NCBI GenBank assembly: GCA_003427395.1
Contig: BFEA01000145.1
Span: forward strand, 1,280,982 to 1,303,422
Source of the DNA: Chara braunii
Lineage: Eukaryota > Streptophyta > Charophyceae > Charales > Characeae
Reading direction: 5' to 3'
Length of the DNA: 22,441 nt
Shown here: positions 1 to 7,545 of the stretch, in pieces
Layout: the number at the start of each line of letters is the position of its first letter
How positions within the stretch are numbered: the first letter of the stretch is position 1
The notes under the pieces: model-generated
The model's database searches: none
The model's input: the letters and a program-made list of their open reading frames with translations, nothing else
What the model was told of the DNA's origin: nothing
Position numbers and translations under genes: made by a program

Positions 1-161
1 TTTTTTTTTTGCGGGCATTGCCCGCACCGCCCGCACCGCGGGCGCTTAGCTAGTATATATATATAGTGATAGTCTACTTTGGTTTTGGTTAAGGTAGATT
101 ATCATTCACAGTGTAATCAGTGAGGGGATTCCACAAACTGTCGAGGGTTCAGCCTCCTGAT
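1..161. other. Non-coding low-complexity leader
   Basis: No gene is seen. The stretch starts with a T run and a GC-rich block that repeats CCCGCACCG and could fold on itself (GCGGGCATTGCCCGC at about 11-25). A short TA tract follows near 53-65. Nothing else could be assigned. Confidence 0.5.
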
Positions 162-347
162 CCGACGAAACAGTTTGTCACAGCCCCTCGTTTGTTGTCC
201 TCTTCTCTCTCTCTGCCTACGATTTACCGGGCAGTTCTGTTTGTGACGATATATATATATATCGTCAAATAGAACTGCCCGGTAAACCGTAGGCAGAGAG
301 GGAGAAAGGTACAACAAACGAGGGGCTGTGACAAACTGTTTCGTCGG
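162..347. repeat. Near-perfect hairpin (foldback/MITE-like inverted repeat)
   Basis: The left arm (162 to about 254) is almost the exact reverse complement of the right arm (about 257-347). Both outer ends read CCGACGAAACAGTTTGTCAC when oriented inward, and the centre is GACGAT(AT)nATCGTC. Arms of about 90 bp with only a few mismatches would make a long RNA duplex if transcribed. The inner-arm sequence ATCGTCACAAACAGATAT recurs once more just outside, near 373-390, beside another TA tract. This could be a MITE, a small foldback element or a source of small RNAs; the sequence alone does not decide. Confidence 0.75.
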
Positions 348-427
348 AGTTTCTATATATATATATATATATATCGTCACAAACAGATATATATATATAT
401 GTCCTTTACCATCTGCGCAGTCAATCC
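348..427. repeat. TA-dinucleotide tracts
   Basis: Two runs of alternating T and A (about 354-373 and 387-400) flank a copy of the hairpin's inner-arm sequence CGTCACAAACAGA. No gene is seen. Confidence 0.6.
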
Positions 428-1662
428 CCTGGGGCGAGGTCCCACTAGCAACGGGATAGGATAGAAACGAGTTTGTGGGACAGTTGAGTGACCCAAATCC
501 TGCTGTGCAGTACTCGTGATCCCACAGTCAGTATTTTTCACGTATTACCCGAAAAAGTAAGGAGATCTCCGTTCCCCTCCTCCTCTCCTTAACACTGGGC
601 ATGCCAGTGCAAAGAAAGCTTCCCACCAGAATCTTTTCAATCGGTTGGGGGTGTGGCCAACCCCAAAGGAGGGTGGGGTTGGCCTTAGGCCCACTGAATA
701 GAAGATTTTCAGTATTTTACTTGCTGTTGTGAAATTATCTCATTGGGTGGAGCCCTCCTTCAATCACGGAGTATATGGAGGGTGTCAGGATCAGTGCTGA
801 CAGAAGTCAAGTTTATTCCAGAGAATGTGACGGTTACTTCGTTCACTGTTGTTGAAACCACGACCATCAGATCATTTGTGATCTGATGGCTGGGAAGCTC
901 TCTGCCGTGATTTCAGGTGGGAGGTCTCTGTTTCTTTTTCTTGTTCTTGCCTGTCACCCCGCTGCCACTCAGTGTCACACTGGATCGACCACACTCCTAT
1001 GCGAATGCTAATGGGACCTCGCCCCTGGAGCATGGTCCCATTAGCAGTTGGATAGGAGTGTGGCCTATCCAGTGTGACACTGAGTGGCAGGGGGCTGACA
1101 GGTTCATTACGAATTTCTGGGCTCAGAAAACAGGAGAAAGGCAAAAGAAAAAAAAAGAAACAGGGTCCTGCCACCAGAAATCACAGCAGAGTGCTTCCCA
1201 GCCATCAGATCACAAATGATCTGATGGTGGTGGTTGCAACAACAGTGAAANAAGTAACCGCCACATTTTCTGGAATAAACTCGACTTCTCTCAGCAGTGA
1301 TCCTGACACCCTCCATATACTCCGTGATTGAAGGAGGGCTCCACCCAATGACATAATTGCACAACAGAAAGTAAAATACTGAAAATCTTCTATCCAGTGG
1401 GCCTATGGCCGACCCCACCCTCTTTTGGGGTTGGCCACACCCCCTACCGACGGAAAAGATTCTGGTGGGAAGTTTTCTTTGCACGGGCATGCCCAGTGTT
1501 AAGGAGAGGAAGAGGGGAACAAAGATCTCCTTACTCTTTCGGGTTATACATGTAAAATACCAACCGTGGGATCACGAGTACTGCACGGCAGGATGTGGGT
1601 CACTCAACTGCCCCACAAACTGGTTACTATCCTATCCCGTTGCTAGTGGCACCATGCTCCTG
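428..1662. mobile_element. 1.24-kb palindromic TIR/foldback element
   Basis: The left arm (428 to about 1018) and right arm (about 1033-1662) are long imperfect inverted repeats around a spacer of about 14 bp. Matching landmarks include the outer CACTAGCAACGGGATAGGAT, a CTCCTTAACACTGGGCATGCC block, a GAGGGTGTCAGGATCA block and an ACTCAGTGTCACACTGGAT block near the centre. The spacer TGGGACCTCGCCCCTGGAGCATGGTCCC is made of inverted copies of the two outer ends, so each arm is itself bordered by terminal inverted repeats. The arms encode no convincing protein, and no transposase was recognised. One N lies at 1251. A non-autonomous DNA transposon present as two head-to-head copies is the simplest reading. 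Confidence 0.75.
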
Positions 1663-1998
1663 GTTTCCAGGGTACTGAATGCTGACAGATAGAAGGTACT
1701 CTCATACTATAGAGGTAGGAAGGAAGCTGCTAGTGCAATGAATGATGGATTGGGCATCTCCTTGGAGATTGAAGAGGCAGAAACTTCCAAAGCTGCGCAC
1801 TTAAAAGCAAATTAAAAAAAAAAAAAAAAAAAAAAAACCTCCAGGTCCACTTGGGGTAGTCAATGCCGGTAGCCAAAGATCATATCTAGCTTTCAGATGT
1901 TCCTCAATGGATACAATGTTCTGGGACGCTGGACCCTTTTCCAGCAGGTGCTGCTCCCCACCAATAGAAGAGCACGGTTCAGAAGGGGGGAAAAAATA

Positions 1999-2062
<64 letters not shown>

Positions 2063-2201
2063 TTGGTAAAGAATTTCGATGTGACCCTGAGAAAAAACGT
2101 TGTTCAGTTTATTTTTCTGCATAACATAGTTTTTGTTTTATAGATTTTAATATCCTTTTATATAATTTTTCTTCTTCTGGTGAACTGGCGGTTGAATGGA
2201 C
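1663..2201. other. Non-coding region with poly(A) and AAT microsatellite
   Basis: No gene is recognised. A stretch ending in 24 A residues (1814-1837) may be the 3' end of an unidentified plus-strand retroposon, but I found no matching target-site duplication. An uninterrupted (AAT)n microsatellite occupies about 1996-2061. The rest is unassigned. Confidence 0.5.
1996..2061. repeat. (AAT)n microsatellite
   Basis: About 21 trinucleotide units run without interruption. Read in one frame this encodes a poly-Asn run inside a short chance ORF, which I do not regard as a gene. Confidence 0.95.
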
Positions 2202-2217
2202 AAAAAGTGAAAGACTT

Positions 2218-2405
2218 GAACTCTCGGCAAACGAATGTCTTGGCCCTCGCAACGATGAAGAGTGCAGCGAAATGGGATACTGAATGTGAATTGCAGAAAT
2301 CCGTGAGCCATCGATACCTTCAACGCACGTGGCGCCCAAGGCTTCTGCCGAGGGCACGCCCGCCTGAGCATCATTGGATTCAGAAAAAAAAAAAGAAAAA
2401 AAGAA
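2218..2405 (+). pseudogene. 5.8S rRNA retropseudogene with poly(A) tail
   Basis: The segment from ACTCTCGGCAA (about 2219) to GCCTGAGCATC (about 2372) matches eukaryotic 5.8S rRNA along its length. It includes the conserved GCAGCGAAATG, TGTGAATTGCAGAA, CATCGA, GAACGCA and CCGAGGGCACG blocks. Scattered substitutions break conserved positions, so it is a pseudogene and not a working rDNA unit; no 18S or 26S lies nearby. About 12 nt that could be ITS2 and then an A-rich tail (2384-2405 and on) follow. The whole insert is flanked by 16-bp direct repeats, AAAAAGTGAAAGACTT (2202-2217 and 2406-2421), the mark of target-primed reverse transcription. I infer that a LINE mobilised a polyadenylated 5.8S precursor. 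Confidence 0.88.
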
Positions 2406-2481
2406 AAAAAGTGAAAGACTTTGAGCTCTGACGCTCCTTAAAGTTTGCGTAGCCTCCTCGAACAGGAATGCAAACATGATT

Positions 2482-2558
2482 CATGCGTACCATCCTTGCG
2501 CACGGGCCATGCTAATCTTCTCCATATCGTTCCAATTTTAACGGATTTCCCGAAGGAC
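2482..2558 (-). pseudogene. Tailless U6 snRNA retropseudogene, 3'-truncated
   Basis: On the minus strand the segment begins GTCCTTCGGG and continues through AAAATTGGAACGAT, GAGAAGATTAGCATGGCCC and TGCGCAAGGATG. These are the hallmark sequences of spliceosomal U6 snRNA. It stops about 77 nt in, so the 3' stem and terminal U tract are missing, and there is no poly(A). Direct repeats of 15 bp, AATGCAAACATGATT (2467-2481 and 2560-2574), flank it exactly, so it arrived by retroposition. No USE or TATA promoter of a real U6 gene lies upstream on the minus strand. A 5'-complete, 3'-truncated, tailless form is a known outcome of LINE-driven copying of small RNAs. Confidence 0.88.
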
Positions 2559-2574
2559 AAATGCAAACATGATT

Positions 2575-2806
2575 AGAACAACTGTGGATGGGGTTCAATG
2601 TCAGAAAGTTGTTTCTCTTACCACCCTCTTCGGATTGCAATCTGCCCTGATGTCATTGGAAAAGAAAAAAAAAAAAAAAAAAAACAGAAGAAGAAGAAGA
2701 AGAAGAAACCGCAATAAAGGTGGTGGGCCCGTTGCCAACAGCTCCCACCAACCATCAGAGGAGCCCGGTGCACGATTGAGGCCAGTACATTCCCCCCACG
2801 GTGCTG
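2575..2806. other. Non-coding, A-rich and GAA tracts
   Basis: No gene is recognised. A run of 20 A (about 2665-2684) leads into a (GAA)n tract (about 2687-2708). The A run could be the tail of another plus-strand retrocopy occupying about 2575-2664, but I do not recognise its body. Confidence 0.45.
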
Positions 2807-3562
2807 CTGGGGCGAGGTCCTTCTAGAATAGAAGATTGGATTGAGGCCTGGACCCCACAGGGAAAACCCGTGGAAAAGCAGGCGTGGAAAAGCTCATCTC
2901 TGACTCCATCGGACAACGCAGGCCCTCCAGAAAGCCGATTTCGGGACGGCTGTGAGGTTTTCCGGGACCCCACAGCCTGGAAAACTGTACCTGGAAAACA
3001 AAAGCCACATTTTTCGTTTTCACATCGGTTTCCGGTCGGAAAAGTGGCTGTGGAGAAGTTTCCGCCGTATTTTGTGCCCTTTCCAGAGAGGGGGGAGGGG
3101 GGGCGGGGGGGCTTGTCCATGGTTGGCAACTCCTCGCCAACCCACCACCGGCCCATCCGTTCTCCGCCCGAAGCCGTTCCCTGGTCCACTGGACAGGGCG
3201 ACGGACATGCTGTTGCCGCCCAATCGGGGGGACAACAGAAACAGGTGCAAGGCCGGACATCAGCGACCACCATCCGGTCCATCTCCAGTTTCCAGCCTTT
3301 CCATGCTCATGGAAACTGGCTTTTCCAGCCAGTCTGGGTCCCGTCATTCCGCAGGCAAACTCTTCCAAACACTCGTCCACGGAAACCCGAAACTCTCGAC
3401 ACTTTCCCGTGGGGTCAAGGCCGAAGTGCCCGAATGTGGATCTGTAATTATGCTGAGATGCAGAAAATCAGACCAACTGCACTGTTCTGCACGTCTCCAC
3501 AAACCTGTCCAGATTCAGGCATTAAATCCTATCCTCCGTTCTAGTGGGACCGTGCCCCTGGG
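2807..3562. mobile_element. 0.76-kb TIR element related to the 428-1662 palindrome
   Basis: The left end reads CTGGGGCGAGGTCC...CTAGAA. The right end, reverse-complemented, reads CCAGGGGCACGGTCC...CTAGAACGGAGGATAGGAT. These match each other and the ends of the 428-1662 element (GGGGCGAGGTCCCACTAG). Inner portions are only loosely inverted-repeat (for example GGCCT-GACCCCAC-GGGAAA in both arms). A 6-bp direct repeat GTGCTG (2801-2806 and 3564-3569) could be a target duplication but is weak. Long open frames on both strands reflect GC-rich palindromic composition, and none resembles a known protein. A non-autonomous member of the same TIR family is likely. Confidence 0.55.
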
Positions 3563-3860
3563 AGTGCTGACAACATCTATATCCCTGCCACAAGGACACA
3601 ATCTGCTCCTTTTTTTTTTTTTCCCTTGGGCACACAATCTACTTATAGTCTTATACCCACAAGTACTCCTCCCAGCTACGCTGACCTCCGACAGTTTTCT
3701 CTGAATTTTTCTCATTATAAATTAAATGAATTTAACTGGGTGCAGGCAGGCCTGTACATCCATGAAACGGCCTGGGGGCTACCTGCTGCACCTTCTCGTG
3801 GACGGGTACTTCACTCGCAATGCTGCTGAACAGCTGGCGAGAAAGACATAACCCAACCAA
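3563..3860. other. Non-coding region with T tract
   Basis: No gene or element is recognised. A run of 12 T occurs at about 3610-3621. An AT-rich segment near 3700-3735 follows. Confidence 0.4.
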
Positions 3861-3925
3861 CTGGCCTAGCTCAGGTAGTACACCCGATGGGCTGCTGGAA
3901 TACAGACCCAGGTTCAAACCCAGAT
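3861..3925 (+). other. tRNA-derived SINE head (Pol III A and B boxes)
   Basis: A tRNA-like A box, TAGCTCAGGTAG (3867-3878), is followed 32 nt later by a B box, GGTTCAAACCC (3911-3921), the spacing expected inside a tRNA or tRNA-derived SINE. No complete cloverleaf is apparent, so this is a SINE head or tRNA fossil, not a tRNA gene. It is cut just after the B box by the 3926-4876 insertion and appears to resume at 4894. Its downstream part would then continue to 4928, where the gypsy element interrupts it, and resume at 18208. Confidence 0.65.
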
Positions 3926-4876
3926 TTATTTATTTATTTATTTTTAATTCAAAAGTCCAGGGTGTTGTAGAGGCCAGTCAGTGTGTGCACAGTGATCACC
4001 TGGAACTGTGAGCCGTGGGTGTCCTGGAATATGAGACCACCTCCCATCCCATCCTCACGTCAATACTCCTAGTGCACCTCCTATCCCACTATTCTACCTC
4101 AGTGTGACCAGCACTCAGGACCATTGCCCTACCAACGGGCAGGCAACATGGACCGAACAGCGGTGATAGGCACCAGCTGAGGGCTGATAGGTTGCCCAGC
4201 CCTGGTGGAAGCGGAATCGGACGAACCTTGTCGAACAGGAACTTCGGACGCCAGGCCCGGACAATGAACTACAGGCCCCATATATATATAGCTACCAGAC
4301 AGTTCTATCCGAATGTCAGTAGGAACTGCAGCCAATGGCACCCTATCCAACCTACCTGAACCTACTGCAGGCACTAGACCCGAAAGCTATATATATAATT
4401 TGCAAGCTATGTGTGTATGCCCGAAAGCTATGTGTATTCTGTGAATCATGTATCGAGGAGAGAACGGGCCAGCTGGCCAAGGACCCCCCCCAAGAACCGA
4501 ACCAAGCTTGAACCCGTGACCTTGTAACATGTAATCCAGGACTCTACCGTATGAGCAACTACCGCAAATGGAATGATCGTGTGATATGTCAGACTGGGGA
4601 GAACATCAGAACACCCGAGACCAACACCCCAAGCAAACCCTGTGAAACCCACAACCAACATACAACACCGTGGACTAACCTTGGGTGGTGCGCAGGCAGT
4701 GTCTGTAAGAGTACTATGCGTCAGCCCGAGGGGTTTAAGGGGCTTGGTCCAGCCGTGCGTCAATCTAGCGCCCTGCCGGTGTCCATGCACAAGGCTACGG
4801 TGTTTTGAAACCGCAACCTTATACCACAATGCGCATTTCCAACCGGTGCTCTAACCACTGAGCTACATCAACTGGA
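3926..4876 (-). mobile_element. Minus-strand tRNA-headed retroposon with 17-bp TSD
   Basis: The 951-bp insert is bounded by identical 17-bp copies of CAGGTTCAAACCCAGAT (3909-3925 and 4877-4893). Read on the minus strand, it begins within about 15 bases with a tRNA-like A box (GTAGCTCAGTGGTTAGAGC, about 4866-4848) and a B-box-like GGTTTCAAAAC (about 4819-4809). It ends at the other side in a (TAAA)n-type tail, seen as TTTA repeats at 3926-3945. Head promoter, simple-repeat tail and TSD together fit target-primed retroposition. It is long for a simple SINE. A second tRNA-like unit (4505-4562) and TA-rich repeats near 4280-4440 suggest a compound or nested structure. No protein is recognised. 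Confidence 0.7.
4505..4562 (-). other. Second tRNA-like promoter unit inside the retroposon
   Basis: On the minus strand, GCTCATACGGTAGAG (about 4555-4541, A-box-like) is followed by GGGTTCAAGCTTGG (about 4515-4502, B-box-like). The spacing again suits a tRNA-derived Pol III promoter. It lies about 300 bp inside the retroposon head, so the element may be a dimer or may contain an older SINE. No full cloverleaf was derived. Confidence 0.5.
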
Positions 4877-5712
4877 CAGGTTCAAACCCAGATACGACCG
4901 GAGGAAAAGAATAAAACCGACCTGGGGTTGTGACGAACCGATTACTGCACCGCACGATTTCCTGCGCGATAGCAATGAGGGGTCCTAAGCTGGGAAGGAT
5001 GGGCCAACTACGGGAGATCGGGATTGGAAGGAAATTGCATCAGTGTCCTTGCTTCTTCGCCTTTTTGTGTCGCTTCTTTTCGGATGGTTGGGTTCAGGGC
5101 CGGGTGGGTCCCGGGACGATCGATTGATTGATTGGCTGTGTCTGCGGCGCGCCGCCGTGCGCACGATTAATAACTGTTGTCGACGCTTCTCTCGTTTCGA
5201 TTTTGGATTTTTGGGCGCGGATATCGCGCGGGAATTTTGCTTAGTTCTTTTTGAATTCTTTTTCGAATTTTGTCGAGCCCCAATGGCTCTCGGAAATTCG
5301 GACTTTTCTTTCGGAATTTGTGCCTTTCACCTTTTCTGTATTAGATAGGAATTTAGGAATTTGTTGCAATTACGATTCTCTTTTGCCGCGCGGCGCTTTT
5401 TGCTTACGCGCTTCTTCATGCGGCTGCAACAGAACGCTGATTAGTCGGCGCCTTTAAACGGGTGTGTAACTGTAATTTTTTGGGCGGGCGCCATTCTAAC
5501 TGTATCTTTCTTCTTGTGCTTCGTGTTTCCCGCCCTTCTTCTCTTTCTTTTGCTGTGTCTTGGTAGCCGCGGTCTGCATGATCGGATCGATGCGTGGAGA
5601 GCGGCTACGTCCCCCACGCCTTGGTCGGGCCATGCAGAACGTAGGCGTTCCCTCTCCTGATCTTCCTTTCCAAGTCCTTGTAGTTCCGTGTTCTTCGCTC
5701 ATGCATGCACGC

Positions 5713-5976
5713 TATAAATTTCGGCTGCGTGATTAGTTAGCTCTCTTAACCAGCTGTTGGAAGCTCGGGGTAGCGCGATCAGTGAGGGTCGGCTCACGAG
5801 CGAAGTAAGAGGTGAGTTGAAGTGGGAGTTGGGCGACCCAACGAGCTGGTGCCAAACGCGTGGGGCTGACGCGGGCCACGACGGACTGTGGGTGCGGGTG
5901 AACCTGACAGGTGCGGGAGGACTAAGCGGGGTGACGACTTTGTGGGTTGGTGTGCAACGACGAACTGTCCGCATCG

Positions 5977-6009
<33 letters not shown>

Positions 6010-6089
6010 GGAGCTGAGCTGCTGAGGTTGATGGACACAGATTTGCTGTTTCTTTTGTCTTTTCTCCCTCTCTGCTCATGTATATAAAT
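5713..6089 (+). promoter_or_regulatory. Candidate LTR promoter TATA boxes
   Basis: TATAAAT at 5713-5719 and TATATAAAT at 6081-6089 are both kept in the 3' LTR (16501 and about 16897). Either could position the transcription start that defines the U3/R boundary. The GA microsatellite lies between them. No experimental start is known to me, so the choice between the two is open. Confidence 0.4.
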
Positions 6090-6433
6090 TTTGATTTCGG
6101 ATCAGGGCGATTTGCCCGTTTTTGTTTTCGGAATCTTGGCTTGGTTTTCTTTCGCCCACACTCGTTTCTGCGATTTCAACCTCTGATGGTGTGTGTTATG
6201 CTGCATGAATGGATGTCGTGTCCGTTTGATTTCCTTACGACTGATCTTTGCCTTTGCTTATCGCCTGGATGCACCCATGAGTAGGGTAGGAATTTTGCGT
6301 AATCATCAATATTGTTTCCGTTCTTGTATATCCCTTGATTGAGCTGTTATGATTGTTGCACCTTGCATGCTCAAAAATTATGGAGTGATTAGATGATCGG
6401 GTAGCTGTTTGCCCATAAACCTCGCAGGGATGC

Positions 6434-6597
6434 GTGTAAGTGCAATCTGATCTGCGCACTTACACGTGTCCACGCGCGTCGATTCACAACCACCTACACA
6501 TGAAACGGCTAACGATTGAGGGGATACTGCCTGATTGGATGTGGCCATCCTGCGTCGGCGACGAAGCAATCATCCCGTGTGAACACGTGTAAGTGCG
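6434..6597 (+). promoter_or_regulatory. G-box inverted repeat in LTR
   Basis: CGCACTTACACGTGT (6455-6469) is exactly inverted as ACACGTGTAAGTGCG (6583-6597). A third copy of GTGTAAGTGC lies at 6434-6443. Both arms contain CACGTG, the G-box bound by plant bZIP and bHLH factors. The same layout is present in the 3' LTR, where one arm has a single change (TATACGTG). A further G-box lies at 7078-7083. This may be an enhancer or an RNA hairpin; function is inferred. Confidence 0.45.
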
Positions 6598-7392
6598 ATT
6601 CAACTCACACGGCCTACACGTACTCACATGCGGTGATCGCAACCGACAAAGACACGCCCTTAGGATTTTCGCGGCCCTACGATGACATAATGACACGCTC
6701 CGGAAGCTCAGATTCGTCGTGGGACCCGGAGTACTTCACCCCTTGGATAGAAGAGTGCCTCCGACAGAGGTTCCCCTATCTAACAGAGAATCGACTGTGT
6801 CCTAGGGAGTTTCACTGTGCCACAACCAGCGATCCTCGGTGCTCTGATTTCCTCACTTCAGACCACACCCACTACTTTATTTCCCCCGTTTTTGTCGTTA
6901 TCTCCACTAACTTCCCTCCCTTCGGTCTTCTTCTCCCGTACCATCAACTCAGGGTCGTCCCGTGGAACACCATAGCCCCATACTGGCCCCGCACGCCCTG
7001 CGGAAATTGTCGACGATGCGGCAACCAAAGAGCCCCAGGAAACCAAGGGCCCAACCCGAACACGCGACGACCGGCGCCACGTGTCGACAACCGACGCCCC
7101 GACTCATCAGGATCACACCCACCCCGAATGGACCTTTCTATGAATTACCGTCACCAAAATAGACGGATCGAGCGACCTTAAACAACCTGCGCATGTCATT
7201 TGCCTTATGACCAAAAGTGGTCCGCCCTCTCTGCCAAATTGCAGCCATGCCCCCGAAAAACTCTGCCACAGGAGATCTCAGTTCTGACCTGGGACTCCAC
7301 CCCCACTTTCCTAAAAATCCTTGGCACACCCTTTTTTCGCACTTCGAGGCCCACACCCCACTCCGATCAGGAAGTCGCGTTGGGAGTGAGGT

Positions 7393-7404
7393 TGGTATCG
7401 GAGC
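7393..7404 (+). other. Primer-binding site, tRNA-iMet type
   Basis: TGGTATCGGAGC differs at one base from TGGTATCAGAGC, the usual plant LTR-retrotransposon site complementary to the 3' end of initiator tRNA-Met. It directly abuts the 5' LTR. The single A-to-G difference could be decay or a family variant. The second LTR element in this window keeps the usual TGGTATCAGAG at 22256. Confidence 0.85.
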
Positions 7405-7545
7405 CCGACACGTGGATGGGTTATAGGACTAACAGCACGCTAATTCAGCGATCTGGCTAACCGAGGGCGACCTCGACCCCGGAACCCGCATAGACGCGAC
7501 CCCGTCATCACCCGAAGTAGATCGGCTAATCGACGGTCAGCCAAC
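7396..7545 (+). other. Retrotransposon 5' untranslated leader
   Basis: About 150 bp lie between the PBS and the first gag ATG. They would be expected to hold the packaging signal, but I see no distinctive structure. Confidence 0.5.

Larger units (their letters stand above)
4929..7395 (+). repeat. 5' long terminal repeat, missing its last bases
   Basis: It aligns with 15749-18203 throughout, starting TGTGAC. Relative to the 3' LTR it has 41 extra bp at 5378-5418, 16 extra bp at about 7273-7288, and only 14 GA units (5977-6004) against 32. The 3' LTR ends GGTTGGGCGTCACA, whereas this copy reads GGTTGG and then goes straight into TATCGGAGC of the PBS, so the terminal GCGTCACA is absent. Candidate TATA boxes are TATAAAT (5713-5719) and TATATAAAT (6081-6089). 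Its length is at the high end for LTRs. Confidence 0.93.

Noticed and set aside
162-347. A microRNA precursor
   Set aside because: The arms are too perfectly paired over about 90 bp and there is no expression evidence; MITE or foldback is more likely.
2218-2376. A functional rDNA unit
   Set aside because: Conserved 5.8S positions are mutated, no 18S or 26S is adjacent, and the poly(A) tract and TSD mark a retrocopy.
2482-2558. A functional U6 gene
   Set aside because: It lacks the 3' third and T terminator, has no upstream U6 promoter, and is bounded by TSDs.
2801-3544. Long open frames on both strands (up to 250 codons) as a protein gene
   Set aside because: They overlap in several frames within a GC-rich, partly palindromic TIR element, change frame freely and contain no recognisable domain.
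3861-4876. Genuine tRNA genes
   Set aside because: A and B boxes are present, but I could not form complete acceptor and anticodon stems; SINE heads fit better.
5971-6017. Arg-Glu repeat protein encoded by the GA tract
   Set aside because: It is a microsatellite translation in an LTR, with different length in the other LTR.
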